From: Candidatus Obscuribacterales bacterium
GTDB lineage: Bacteria; Cyanobacteriota; Vampirovibrionia; Obscuribacterales; Obscuribacteraceae
NCBI GenBank assembly: GCA_020050835.1
Contig: JAGVKB010000103.1
Coordinates: forward strand, 1-64,000
Direction: 5' to 3'
Length of the DNA: 64,000 nt
In this document: positions 8,184-16,950 of the stretch, piece by piece
How the letters are laid out: each line of letters opens with the position of its first letter
Position numbering within the stretch: the first letter of the stretch is position 1
Notes under the pieces: generated by a model
Seen by the model: the letters and a program-made list of their open reading frames with translations, nothing else
Databases searched by the model: none
What the model was told of the DNA's origin: nothing
Made by a program: the position numbers and the translations under genes

Positions 8184-10144
8184 CAGTCGCCATAATCGGG
8201 ACCGCTAGATGCTGGTTTCTTGAATTGGCGATTTGCTTCTCGGTCTTTCGGACCGTTGCGTTCGCCATTCGATGTTTGCTTTTCATTACTGCGTTCGCGC
8301 CGCGCCCGTTTTTCTGATTGGTTGCGGTTTCCAGATTTGCGTCGGTAGTCTGTATGTTGCTCACTTTCCTCGGTTTCTGCGCGGGAGATATCTCCACGTC
8401 GCCGGACAAAGTCACTCACGGCATGTCGCTGTCGTTCCGGCGCATCGTAGGCAAGAGCTTGCTCGTATGCAGTCGGCGAGGTGAGTGGCAATTTGAGTGG
8501 CTTGGTATCCGCCGTGAAGACGATTACCTCATTCTTGAGATTTATCAACTCATCTGGCGTGATGAGAGCACGCCCCTGGACAAGCTCGTGTACTCGGCCG
8601 CTATCGTTTACAGTCGCCTCCTCGACTGTGGTTCGGCCAATCGCCTCACTTAATTGCCGCGCCTCCACAAATGTCTTCTGCTTGAAGTAGACTTGCGTTG
8701 CCGGCATGTCGATAATGATCTGTGCTTCCCTTCGGCTATACACCTGCTCAAGTTGGAAGTAATTTTGAAACCCGAGAACCAACCCGATTTTGTTCTTCCG
8801 AATGATCGAGAGGGTGTCGCTTATGCTCGCTATTTTGCCGAAGTTGGTGAACTCATCGAGCAGCATCGTCATCGGATGGTTCATCTCATCTCTAATTTCC
8901 AGGATGTGATCGAGCAAGAAATTCACCATCAACGAACCAATCAACTTGCTATCTCTGCTGCGGCTCGGCACTGCGATATAGAAGGTAAACAGATGGTCTT
9001 TGAGCGAGTCCAGGTCTATATCTGTGGTCTCCGTCAACGTCACCATTTGATCGGTCATCCACGGATTGAGTTTGGTGATGAGCCCCGAGAAGACGCCATA
9101 TCGAAAGTCGGTCTCGCCGCTCAGTCTCATCCACCCTTCAAATTCCATCTGCGCTACTTTGGACGGACTGTTACGCAACACCTTCGCCAGCCGATCCGGT
9201 CCTGTGAGTAGGAGCCAGCGCAAGGCACCGAAGTGACCGTACTGCTGCTCGCTTGCTGCGGCATGAAGTATCAGCGGAATCAGGAGCAATTTCTCTGATC
9301 GATTCCATGTTTGCTCATACTTTCCTTCTGATGGTTCTCCGTTGAGTATGATCAGGTCCGCCAGTTTTTCGGCGAGTTGCGCCTTCAGTTCTTCCGGTGC
9401 GCGTCGCACGCGATCAATCGGATTGATTCTGTGCGAGGTCATATCGGAGGGATTGAAGCAGTAGATCTGGTGCCCAGCCATCTTTCGCCATCCAGACGTG
9501 AGCTTGTATAACTCGCCAGCTTCATATCCAGGAGTTGCCTCGGTCACAATCATGCTTGTGCCCAGACGTTCGACAAGTTGCGGAATAAAGAAGCCGCGCG
9601 ATTTGCCTACGCCAGTACGGCCGCATACAAGAGCGTGGGCATGTGTCCATAACTCAGGGACTTGCAGATATTGGCTATCGGGGGTTCTTCCGATAATCAG
9701 CCTCTTTGGATCGACGCGGCGCTGGACGTATCCGCTTGCCGTCAATTCCGCCACAGTTCCCCATTGAGCTGCTCCATATACTGTGCTCGTTTGTTTATGC
9801 TTCTTGGCGGCTGTCGCTCGGTCGGCATCTTTCTGCAGTTCCAGAAGTATCTGGTCGCAACGTTGCTGGCATTCAGATTGAGTGCCAGACCCCTTCCTTT
9901 CCTCGATGTTGACCATCACTAGGATGTCGCCACGTTCGGTCGGGTTCCAGCGCAGAACCACGCGATACTCATGACGCCACCAATCGCGGCCGACCTGCTC
10001 ATTCAGGTGCTCGACAGCCAGTATTTGATCGAGTTGTCTGCTAGCCCGTGATACCTGGTAGCCAAGCCGGTCAAGCACATTGACTGCCAGTACCGGAAAA
10101 TCGGAAATGCCTGTTTGTACAATTCCTGAATCGTTTACTTGCAT
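8183..10144 (-). CDS. Type IV coupling protein, VirD4/TraG/TraD-like, no N-terminal TM
   Basis: An ATPase that links the relaxase-DNA complex to a secretion channel. Walker A is GRTGVGKS (175-182) and Walker B LLDEF (428-432); QVYFKQKTFVEARQLSEAIG and the TPDELINLKNE region match the TraG/TraM-recognition part of the family. The usual N-terminal membrane anchor is absent: residues 1-150 are soluble. The last ~100 residues are charged and disordered. GAGGT lies 8 bases upstream of the start. It follows the relaxase by six bases. The two membrane proteins downstream may supply the missing anchor. No VirB4-like channel ATPase is seen, so it probably docks to a foreign or distant channel. Confidence 0.9.
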   Translation of the reverse strand: MQVNDSGIVQTGISDFPVLAVNVLDRLGYQVSRASRQLDQILAVEHLNEQVGRDWWRHEYRVVLRWNPTERGDILVMVNIEERKGSGTQSECQQRCDQILLELQKDADRATAAKKHKQTSTVYGAAQWGTVAELTASGYVQRRVDPKRLIIGRTPDSQYLQVPELWTHAHALVCGRTGVGKSRGFFIPQLVERLGTSMIVTEATPGYEAGELYKLTSGWRKMAGHQIYCFNPSDMTSHRINPIDRVRRAPEELKAQLAEKLADLIILNGEPSEGKYEQTWNRSEKLLLIPLILHAAASEQQYGHFGALRWLLLTGPDRLAKVLRNSPSKVAQMEFEGWMRLSGETDFRYGVFSGLITKLNPWMTDQMVTLTETTDIDLDSLKDHLFTFYIAVPSRSRDSKLIGSLMVNFLLDHILEIRDEMNHPMTMLLDEFTNFGKIASISDTLSIIRKNKIGLVLGFQNYFQLEQVYSRREAQIIIDMPATQVYFKQKTFVEARQLSEAIGRTTVEEATVNDSGRVHELVQGRALITPDELINLKNEVIVFTADTKPLKLPLTSPTAYEQALAYDAPERQRHAVSDFVRRRGDISRAETEESEQHTDYRRKSGNRNQSEKRARRERSNEKQTSNGERNGPKDREANRQFKKPASSGPDYGD

Positions 10145-10150
10145 GTGTTG

Positions 10151-11704
10151 TTACCTCATGAAATCAAGGCCGCGGTCTCGTTTCTCGCGTTCTTGCTGTT
10201 TGTCCTTGCGCCGTTTCTTGCGCGTCTCTTTGTTTTCGTCGATGGCCTTGTCTATGTTGTCGATGGACTCCTGATCCCGCGCCTTTTCATCGTGGGTGCG
10301 ATCAGGTTTCACGTACTCTTGATGCCTGTCCTTCTTGGCGGTCTCAAGTCCGTCTCTCGCTTCTGCCAGTCGGTCGCGATTGTGTCGTAGGTCGATCCAT
10401 CTAACGAGCTCATTGGCGATTGAGGCGCCTTGCATAAAGAGGCCCACGACAGGATTGGACATCATCTGCTGCTGGAGAGAATCTACGTAGCGGTTTGCAT
10501 TCGGCGATGTCTTGGCTGCTCCGTCTCTCTCAAACTTCTTTTTGGATAGCTCCAATTGCCGTTCAGTAACCCCTGCCCATCGCGCCCGGTCGGCATTCTC
10601 GATCCAGCCTCTGAGCTTCTGATAATCGTTGATTGGCAGACGCTCTGCGTTCTCCTCCCGTAGCTTGTTGGCCAATCCGGTCAGTTTCTTGTACGAGGCA
10701 CTCTTGCTGTATCGCTGGCCTTGATACTCGAAGTAATCTCGTTGCTTCTCGGGTGCTTCTTTCGTCGGAGCGGCATCGCCTCCGTTGCGTTCTGGCTCCC
10801 TCAAGCGCTCCTTCTCTTTTATCCAGGCGACAAGCTTCTTGTATTCCGGCAACGGTATGCGCTCATCATGGTTGTCCCAGAGATGTGTGTTCAATTCTCT
10901 GAGTTCAGACAGCGTGTTCTGCCTGGACCACTCTTTGCCGGCGGCGTTTATCGTGTCGTAGAAATCTTGTTTGTCAGATTTTCCGTCTCTGGCTTTCTCA
11001 AGATTGCGATTCCTTTCTTGCTCCTCTTTCTTCCTGCTCCATTTGCTGTACGGTTCGTACTGCTCCCTGATTACCTTGCCGTGCATCCAAGGCAGCTCCA
11101 AGCCTTCCTTGATTCGCTCTTGCCGTCTGGACTCCCGTTCCTTCTTGAGAGCTTCGAGACGGTCTCCCTCTTTGCGCTTCCGTTCCTCTCGCGCTCTCTC
11201 CATTTCATATGGCTGCCAGCGTTCGAGGTACCGGTCACCCCATTCGCGGAGCTTTGTATAGTCGGACTTCTCGATTCGGACGGTTCTGCCATTCTTATCC
11301 TCACCGAGAACGACGACGTGGATGTGATGGTGAGCAGTATTCTTGTGTTCCACCGCCATCCACGTCAGAGCAAGGCCTTTCTCGGCAGCAAGATGCTGCA
11401 TGACCTCACGCGTGTACTGCATTTTGTCAATCGGATCTATCTCCGGCGCAAGCGTCAGCTTGTGCACCACCACCTTGCTGTCCTCAAGTTCTTTGATCGC
11501 CTTTCTGAGACTGCGCCCATCCAGGTTGTCTTCCAGCTCATCGAAGAACTTTCTGCCGCCTTCCTCCCGGTCATCTCCTGGTCGATGCTGAATGTACTTC
11601 ACGTGAGCAAGAGCGCGCTCGACGGCCACTCGCTTCGGAGAGCGGCCGCCTACACGACTCTTCTTATCTCTTGCCGAGATATAACCATGAATAACGACTG
11701 CCAT
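10151..11704 (-). CDS. MobA/VirD2-like relaxase
   Basis: DNA nickase that starts transfer at oriT. The metal-binding HUH triad is visible as H120 then HHHIH at 125-129 (EHKNTAHHHIHVVVLG), within a ~165-residue N-terminal relaxase domain. A tyrosine near residue 37 (HVKYIQHR) is a candidate nucleophile. The remaining ~340 residues are highly charged coiled coil, with two similar segments (YKKLVAWIKEKERLREPER and YQKLRGWIENADRARW) that look like an internal duplication. The ATG overlaps the stop of the mobC-like gene (TAATG). Family assignment within MOB classes is uncertain. Confidence 0.88.
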   Translation of the reverse strand: MAVVIHGYISARDKKSRVGGRSPKRVAVERALAHVKYIQHRPGDDREEGGRKFFDELEDNLDGRSLRKAIKELEDSKVVVHKLTLAPEIDPIDKMQYTREVMQHLAAEKGLALTWMAVEHKNTAHHHIHVVVLGEDKNGRTVRIEKSDYTKLREWGDRYLERWQPYEMERAREERKRKEGDRLEALKKERESRRQERIKEGLELPWMHGKVIREQYEPYSKWSRKKEEQERNRNLEKARDGKSDKQDFYDTINAAGKEWSRQNTLSELRELNTHLWDNHDERIPLPEYKKLVAWIKEKERLREPERNGGDAAPTKEAPEKQRDYFEYQGQRYSKSASYKKLTGLANKLREENAERLPINDYQKLRGWIENADRARWAGVTERQLELSKKKFERDGAAKTSPNANRYVDSLQQQMMSNPVVGLFMQGASIANELVRWIDLRHNRDRLAEARDGLETAKKDRHQEYVKPDRTHDEKARDQESIDNIDKAIDENKETRKKRRKDKQQEREKRDRGLDFMR

Positions 11705-12144
11705 TATCCATTCACCACCGCTTTCATGCGTTCCGCAAGTTCGCGCTCGTCATTCTCAACATGTCGAGCCATTCTTTGCTTGGCTCTAACTGCCGCTTCT
11801 TCAAAAGCCTTGCGAGCGTTTTCATCATCGGGCAGAGACATCCAGCTAAGCTCATAAAGTGTGCCGATTGCTCTGCCTTGTCTTGCCAGCATCTTGCAGA
11901 TTCGATCGACGCCGGCATTGATTGCTTTGACGGTCTGGTCAGTTGTGTACTTCATAGCCTTAGCTAACTCGGTTTGACTGGAGTCTCCTTTGATCTCTTC
12001 GTAATGGTTCAGATACCATCGGAGTGCTTCGCGGGCGAAATCGGATCTGCTTTTCTGAGCTGTACCTGCGAAGGCGTTTAAGCGATCCATATCGGACGGT
12101 GAAAGTCGGGTTTCAATTTTGGGATCTGGTTTCTTTCTTGACAT
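11704..12144 (-). CDS. MobC-like relaxosome accessory protein (ribbon-helix-helix)
   Basis: A small protein with an N-terminal ribbon-helix-helix segment (KIETRLSPSDMDRLNAFA, then RSDFAREALRWYLN) and a helical C-terminal half. Proteins of this kind bind oriT and help the relaxase melt DNA. The start at 12144 (MSRKKPDPK) is favoured by AAGGAG 6-7 bases upstream; a longer frame from 12261 has no such site and would cover the oriT-like region. It is the first gene of the leftward mobilisation operon. Confidence 0.8.
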   Translation of the reverse strand: MSRKKPDPKIETRLSPSDMDRLNAFAGTAQKSRSDFAREALRWYLNHYEEIKGDSSQTELAKAMKYTTDQTVKAINAGVDRICKMLARQGRAIGTLYELSWMSLPDDENARKAFEEAAVRAKQRMARHVENDERELAERMKAVVNG

Positions 12145-12195
12145 AAAGTCTCCTTGCCTGGGGCAAAAGGCTTGTGGGACAAGGCATCGACGCGC

Positions 12196-12325
12196 GTGTG
12201 CCTGGCTATAAGCGAGCATCCGAAAAGTGTGCCTGGAGCAAAACGCTGAACTGGCGGGCATTTTCGATGAGCGTGCCTACGCTCTGTATCTTGCATTACC
12301 GTACGGTCAAGCCTCCCGGTAATGC
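12196..12325. other. Candidate oriT
   Basis: The non-coding stretch before the mobC-like gene holds a direct repeat GTGTGCCTGG at 12196-12205 and 12227-12236, and a perfect 8-bp inverted repeat GCATTACC / GGTAATGC at 12293-12300 and 12318-12325. TATCTTGC at 12287-12294 resembles the IncP/VirD2-type nic core (ATCCTGC-like) and touches the inverted repeat. Position next to mobC and relaxase genes supports an oriT. The exact nick site is inference. Confidence 0.5.
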
Positions 12326-12453
12326 TCGCTTCGCTCGGGGTCGCTTGCGCGTCGTTTCCTACTCCGCGCGGCAGCACCACAGGCGGTTACTCCAGATTAG
12401 ATGGAAGTGTCAATTCTGCGATGCAGATGCATGTAGTTGCGTGGTTGTTGATA

Positions 12454-12723
12454 TCACTTGATCTGTCGATTAGAGCCCGATTGCAGCCCGGCAGCGAAAG
12501 CTTGGACTCCGGAGACGAGCACACTCAGTACCACGCGGAACAGAGTAGTTATAAGGGCACAGAGGAGGCTTATAACAGCCATTACGATCTGACCGACAAT
12601 GTCGAACATTGGCTTCAAAACCATGCTCGGATTTCCTCCAGCAATTCCAACAAAGACCATGAGCATGAAGATAATGAGAAGAATCTGCTCGATGAAGCCG
12701 AGCGGTGAATTTACGTGTTCCAT
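12454..12723 (-). CDS. Small hydrophobic membrane protein
   Basis: 89 residues with two or three hydrophobic helices (about 9-28, 38-60 and 62-80). AAAGGA stands about 8 bases before the ATG. It lies upstream of the oriT-like region on the same strand as the mobilisation genes. Size and hydrophobicity would suit a small pilin or channel subunit, but no pilin motif is seen and the family is unknown. Confidence 0.6.
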   Translation of the reverse strand: MEHVNSPLGFIEQILLIIFMLMVFVGIAGGNPSMVLKPMFDIVGQIVMAVISLLCALITTLFRVVLSVLVSGVQAFAAGLQSGSNRQIK

Positions 12724-12768
12724 AATCGGTTCCTTTGAAATGAACGGTTGCCTGTGAATGACATGTTG

Positions 12769-13005
12769 TTATTGGAGCGGCTCATAGTACCCCTCCGCAT
12801 GCTTGGCAATGAAAGAGTCGAGATCGGCTTTTCTGTAGCGCACCATTCGGCCGATTTTTATGCAGGGGACTTGACGTCTTCCCGTGCATTTCCAGGCGGC
12901 GAGAGTCTGCTCAGACACTCCAAGATAAGTGGCGGCCTCTCTACGCGTGAGAAGCTGGGAGCGAGACATGTTCGCTCCTGACGGAAGATCATCCGTTGGT
13001 TTCAT
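12769..13005 (-). CDS. HTH_17 / excisionase-like DNA-binding protein
   Basis: A MerR/excisionase-type helix-turn-helix: LLTRREAATYLGVSEQTL, then KIGRMVRYRKADLDSFI. GAGG sits 9 bases upstream of the ATG. It is clearly paralogous to the protein at 24225-24473 (same WKCTGR, KxGRxVxYRKxDLDxFIA pattern). Likely functions are recombination directionality factor for the integrase or regulator of the mobilisation region. Confidence 0.85.
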   Translation of the reverse strand: MKPTDDLPSGANMSRSQLLTRREAATYLGVSEQTLAAWKCTGRRQVPCIKIGRMVRYRKADLDSFIAKHAEGYYEPLQ

Positions 13006-13109
13006 ATTTTAATACCTCAGAAAACTGGTTCAGCGAACTGGCGGCACCACATGATGAACAGTGATTCGTGCTCGCAAGCTCACTGAGAATTGAAGATTGA
13101 AAAGTGAAT

Positions 13110-13142
13110 AAAGAAAAAAGCCCAAATCAGCAAATTGATTTG
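13110..13142 (-). terminator. Intrinsic terminator (minus strand)
   Basis: CAAATCA (13123-13129) pairs with TGATTTG (13136-13142); on the minus strand the hairpin is followed by GGGCTTTTTTC. A good rho-independent terminator for leftward transcription entering the HTH gene region. Confidence 0.7.
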
Positions 13143-13574
13143 AGCGGAGAAAACATGTATTTATTTTGATGGGCGGGCAACGCGGCTCATGCACCATCAA
13201 TCACGGTCGATACTACTATTGTACCGCCCGGTTTCGAGTTTCTGACCATGGGGTTGCTGCTGAGCCCGACCTAGTGAAAAGGATAGGTGGGTTATGTTCT
13301 TGGTGCAAAACGTGCCCCGGAAAGGCACGAAATGCACGGAAAAGATAACCTGCCAGAGTTTAGGCTGCGCCGAGACGGAAACTGCGCAATAAAGTTCCCA
13401 GGGTTTTCACCATTCTAGTTTGGGCATCTGTCTGAGAGACTGGTTTTGGTGGTTGGACCGGAATACCGGTCGCCCAACAGTGACGCCCCAGAAGTCGAGC
13501 ACGCTTTCCGGCCGTTGAGCGCTTTGTTATGCGCCAGCGGCTTTTAAAGAGACCTGTTCTCTGGAGGAATGTTC
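13143..13574. other. Non-coding stretch between terminator and small gene
   Basis: About 430 bases with no supported gene. The last 15 bases carry GGAGGA, the ribosome site of the next gene. No repeat or RNA gene was recognised. Confidence 0.4.
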
Positions 13575-13907
13575 GTGGAAATTAAACTGACGCTCGTCAC
13601 AAGGCGAAACCCGAAAACAGTAAAAGGGTTTGATTCTACCGTCGGCGCAATTATTGACGCCGATAATAACCTGGTCGCTCTGGTTCCCGTAACTCGGATG
13701 GACTGGGTTTACGATTGCCTAACGGCAAAGACGAAGACAGATCACCTCTTCACCATTCTGTCGAAGATGACAGACGAGACGATTCATCTCTGCTCAAGCT
13801 GTAAGCGGAACGCCGCCGAACCTGAAGCAGTTGAAGAGAGAAGCGATCCAAGAGTGATACGCTTCAATTCTGCAAGACGCAAGGCATCGCGAGCGGTGCC
13901 TGTCTAG
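13575..13907 (+). CDS. Hypothetical protein, 110 aa
   Basis: No family recognised. The N-terminal ~75 residues look like a compact beta/alpha fold (EIKLTLVTRR, then GAIIDADNNLVALVPVT), followed by a CxxC pair (HLCSSCKR) and a basic tail. GTG 13575 is preferred, since GGAGGA ends six bases before it, whereas the ATG at 13569 directly abuts that site. It reads opposite to its neighbours. Confidence 0.5.
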   Translation: MEIKLTLVTRRNPKTVKGFDSTVGAIIDADNNLVALVPVTRMDWVYDCLTAKTKTDHLFTILSKMTDETIHLCSSCKRNAAEPEAVEERSDPRVIRFNSARRKASRAVPV

Positions 13908-14640
13908 CTTCACTAACTGCGCGGCAATAGCCGCCATCATCTAACTATTCGTCGTGCCGACTTCTGCGGGTGCCACCATTTACCAATCCAGATCACTTCC
14001 GGCATGCTCCACTGATAAGTGGGGCATGCCCTTTCTATTGCCATGCAGCAAAGTGTTCTTGGCAGCGTACAAGAGGATTAGCTAGCTCGTTTCAGGGAAT
14101 TCTTGCCAGTCTCCAGCGCGGCGGCGGCACCGCCGCGCAACAAGAGGGTGGCGGGCGGGGGTGAGGGCTGGCTTTGGCCCTTCTATCGGAGTTTCGCCAG
14201 CAGCCTCCTGGGGCCTGCCGAGCGAGCACCACAGACAGTATCACCACATTTCGCGATCTCCGATGCCACCATTTTGCCCATCGCGCAGCGCCAGGGCGCT
14301 CGAAACCAGCAACTGCTGGGCATCAAGCCACAGTGGCAAAAGTTCCCCAGGCGCAGCCGCGGCGAGTGACAGGGACATCTGCTCCGCAGGTCCGCCAGCG
14401 TCGGGCAGCCGCCATAAAGAACATTGACAGACGGGCTGCCCGCCAGCACCTGCAGCACTGCCAGAAAACCCCGCAAGCAGGGGCCTCGCCGTCAAATAAG
14501 GCAAAGCGTAGCTGTGCATAGATGGATTGACGGCGGGTGCGCGGGGTAGGCTTGTTGCCAGGCAGGTAGCGAAGGGCAGCCCTCCAATGGATGACTCCGG
14601 GGCAGGACTTGAGCGGACCAAGGACAACAGTGGCGACGAG
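13908..14640. other. GC-rich region without a convincing gene
   Basis: Open frames exist on both strands, but none has a ribosome site or a recognisable protein. A perfect 9-bp hairpin GCGCGGCGG / CCGCCGCGC occurs near 14117-14139 without a U-tract. It may be decayed coding sequence or a structured RNA; nothing decisive is seen. Confidence 0.4.
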
Positions 14641-14693
14641 AAGAAAAAGAAAAAAGACAGAAACAGAAGCTTGCGGCTCCTGTCTCTGTCTTT
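14641..14693 (-). terminator. Intrinsic terminator of ssb
   Basis: Arms at 14653-14666 and 14680-14693 pair over 14 bp with one G-U pair. On the minus strand the hairpin is followed by TTTTTTCTTTTTCTT. It starts six bases after the ssb stop codon. Confidence 0.85.
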
Positions 14694-14698
14694 GTGAT

Positions 14699-15088
14699 CT
14701 ACGCGGACTTGCGAGACCGGCTCTTGGGCTGTTCTGTACTGCCATCGGTCGCAGATTCAGCGACTGGCTTGGGTCCGCAGAGGTGGAAGCTCGTGAGTTT
14801 GAGAATCGGTTTGTGTACTTCAACCTTGACTCCGTCAACTTCCTTGGTGAAGACGTTTATTGCAAGTCGGCCGGTTAAGAGGACCTCACGTCCCTTGGTG
14901 ATGGTCTGCATCACACGTTCGCCAAGACCGTTCCAGGCGTCAACATCTATCCAGAGAGTGGATTCTTCGTTGTTGGAGAACTCCCTCACTCCGAGGCTGA
15001 ATTTGACCACTTTGTTACCTGTGTCTGGGAACGAGACAGTCTTGGGCTTTTGTCCTGCGTATCCGATGATGGTTAGTTGGTTGTTCAT
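14699..15088 (-). CDS. ssb: Single-stranded DNA-binding protein
   Basis: An OB-fold SSB: NNQLTIIGYAGQKPK, then KVVKFSLGVRE and TLWIDVDAWNGLGERV, the usual SSB core. At 129 residues it is short, and the C-terminus is SRSRKSA rather than the acidic DDDIPF-type tip, so it may not recruit the host proteins that bind that tip. ATG 15088 is preferred because GGAGGT lies 7 bases upstream. It probably protects transferred single strands after entry. A dedicated terminator follows. Confidence 0.92.
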   Translation of the reverse strand: MNNQLTIIGYAGQKPKTVSFPDTGNKVVKFSLGVREFSNNEESTLWIDVDAWNGLGERVMQTITKGREVLLTGRLAINVFTKEVDGVKVEVHKPILKLTSFHLCGPKPVAESATDGSTEQPKSRSRKSA

Positions 15089-15419
15089 TTTCGGCACCTC
15101 CAGTGCGTTTTAGGTGCCAATGTCTCAGCACAAGCGTAGCCGCCCTGCGCTTTCTGGAGATTGCAAGGTCGCGTAAGCGCCTCGTAGAGGTCCACCTTGC
15201 GGTCGGAAGAAAGTTGTGCTTTTCTCGGCGCCGTTAAAAAAAGCGCGGAGGTGATAGAGAAGGAATAAGTAACAGGAAAGACGGAAGCAGGCAAGGGCCT
15301 TAGCCATTAAGTTTCCAGACATACAAGTAAGTTGCTATTCAAATGTCGGAGTGAGGGAATAAGCAAAAACAAGAATCCACTCCTCAAATGTTGATGCCTG
15401 GAAATCAAAAGAAGTGTGA

Positions 15420-15655
15420 TGAAGACCTACAGGACGTGCAGTCCGGCACCGGGAACTTGCACAAGAAGATACACCTGGAAGTTAGGAGTCGAAGTACACA
15501 AACCGGTTGCTCACGAGCTTCTTCTCCTGTTGCGGACCGACAGACGCATAAGCAAAGACGATGGCATTGGCAGCCCAAGAGCCTGGACTGGCAAGTCATC
15601 AACAAAGACAGAGATGGGAGTGAAAGTACAAATAACTTCTGTCTTTCGAGGAGCT
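15420..15655 (+). pseudogene. Decayed ssb 3' fragments
   Basis: On the opposite strand to ssb, 15430-15545 aligns by eye with the ssb region coding for GREVLLTGRLAINVF to VEVHKP, including the shared stretch GAAGTACACAAACCG and then CACGAGCTTC, but with indels that break the frame. A second weaker echo (TKTEMGVKVQ) lies near 15605-15635. It looks like one or two inverted, decayed partial duplications of ssb. A pairwise alignment would decide. Confidence 0.45.
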
Positions 15656-15759
15656 ACAGGGGCGGGGGCGGTGTGCAACCTGCCAGGTGGGAATCATGAG
15701 GATTTGACAACACAGGGAATGTTGATTACTGTTTTGTCTTTGGTGATAGGGACAACGGA

Positions 15760-16404
15760 GTGTCTGATCAGAAGTTCTCTGATTACGAGAGGTTGGCGTT
15801 TTGGGAAGTCTATGACAACAAATGCCTTTATTGCAAAAAGGCAATAGCGGACATAGACCAGATGAATATTGATCATCTGATTCCTGAGAAGATCAGCGCC
15901 GACAAACTGGAAAAGGCAAAGAAATTGTACGGGTTGCCGAGCGATTTTGCTGTTGACCTGTACCGTAACTTGGTGTCAGCGCATTATACGTGCAACAACC
16001 TAAAGAGCGATCTTTTTGCATCTGAAATCCACTCTGGACTGACTCAAATCTACCTACAAAAGGCAGAGCTTAAAGCGGTCAGGCTTGAGAAGGAACTGGA
16101 AAAGCTAAAAGGACAAGATGTCCTAAGTAAGTTCAAAATGTATGCGCGTTCAGGGCTACGAAAAGGCGTTGTTACGCATGGGGATCTTGAGAAAACGATA
16201 GCAGATTTGAAATTGGAATTTCCGATGAATCTGACGACGACAATGAGCGCGTCATCATTGTTAGTTTCAAGCGTGTTGCCAGATGCGGACGCAGCCACGC
16301 AGACTTTAACACCATCCAGTCCCTGGTGGTCTAAAGCGGCTGCACCCGGGTCAGACATCACGAAAGGCAAGCAGCCGTTTAGACGGCACGGGAAGGGTAA
16401 ATAG
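15760..16404 (+). CDS. HNH endonuclease
   Basis: A complete HNH signature: CLYC, then NIDHLIP and RNLVSAHYTCNNLKSD, within the first 90 residues. The zinc pair CxxC and the CNxxK end fit metal-dependent HNH nucleases. The C-terminal ~120 residues are helical then disordered and basic. The predicted GTG start immediately follows GGAG, too close for normal initiation, and the frame stays open upstream to 15700, so the true 5' end is uncertain. It may be a homing-type or defence nuclease. A strong terminator follows. Confidence 0.8.
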   Translation: MSDQKFSDYERLAFWEVYDNKCLYCKKAIADIDQMNIDHLIPEKISADKLEKAKKLYGLPSDFAVDLYRNLVSAHYTCNNLKSDLFASEIHSGLTQIYLQKAELKAVRLEKELEKLKGQDVLSKFKMYARSGLRKGVVTHGDLEKTIADLKLEFPMNLTTTMSASSLLVSSVLPDADAATQTLTPSSPWWSKAAAPGSDITKGKQPFRRHGKGK

Positions 16405-16422
16405 ACGGGGAGTTAGAAGCCA

Positions 16423-16450
16423 GGAAGGACGCTGCAGCGTCCTTCCTTTT
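16423..16450 (+). terminator. Intrinsic terminator after HNH gene
   Basis: A perfect 24-base palindrome (16423-16446, centre CTGCAG) followed by TTTT on the plus strand. It ends 46 bases after the HNH stop codon. Confidence 0.85.
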
Positions 16451-16473
16451 AGCAAAGCTTCATTCGTCCGCGA

Positions 16474-16950
16474 TCAATAACCGGTCCAGGATTCGTCCTG
16501 TCCTTCAGCTTGTCCACGCAGACATGCCTCAAACACACCGGCGGCATCAGAGTGTTTGTGGCGGCAGCCGCAAGCTTGCTTCAGCACCGGTTTCCTCTTC
16601 GTGGGTGTTGAGACTGGGGGTGCCGACACCTGGACGTTGACGCCGGTAAGAAGCTTGCTCAGAGTCTCATTGATCAGTTTGGCAGTGTTCTTCTCGATCA
16701 ATGACCAGTCGATGGTGTCGATTGCAGAAGGCTTGTGCTGTATCTTTCGGGCGAGCTGCCAGATGTAGTTTGCCTTCAGAAACAGTTGCAAGATGAGCCG
16801 TGATTCGGGGTGGTAGTAGTTGGCCCTGGTCACAGCCTCAAACTGCTCCGGAGTGAGAAGCTCAAGCGGCAAATCCTTGAGTATCAAGGCATTGCTGGTT
16901 TTGGTCTTTGTTGTGGAAGTTGTCTTCTTGGTTGTTGGACGAGTACTCAT
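16474..16950 (-). CDS. Hypothetical protein, 158 aa
   Basis: No family recognised. A Thr/Lys-rich N-terminus (STRPTTKKTTSTTKTKTS) is followed by a helical part (LTPEQFEAVTRANYYHPE, then QLFLKANYIWQLARKI) and a Cys/His-rich tail (ACGCRHKHSDAAGVFEAC) that could bind metal. The start at 16950 has GGAG seven bases upstream and shares an ATGA overlap with the preceding gene. Confidence 0.6.
   Translation of the reverse strand: MSTRPTTKKTTSTTKTKTSNALILKDLPLELLTPEQFEAVTRANYYHPESRLILQLFLKANYIWQLARKIQHKPSAIDTIDWSLIEKNTAKLINETLSKLLTGVNVQVSAPPVSTPTKRKPVLKQACGCRHKHSDAAGVFEACLRGQAEGQDESWTGY

Noticed and set aside
10500-11700. Long plus-strand frame (about 378 codons) opposite the relaxase
   Set aside because: It is the complement of the charged, coiled-coil relaxase gene and gives a Leu/Phe/Ser-rich product without motifs.
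12454-12723. VirB2/TrbC-type pilin
   Set aside because: Size and hydrophobicity fit, but no cleavage motif or neighbouring channel genes are seen, so it is left as a membrane protein.
13970-14627. Several overlapping open frames on both strands
   Set aside because: None has a ribosome site or recognisable domain, and they overlap in the GC-rich part where stop codons are rare.
15388-15847. Plus-strand frames upstream of the HNH gene
   Set aside because: Parts match the decayed ssb sequence in broken frames, so they are better read as a relic than as genes.
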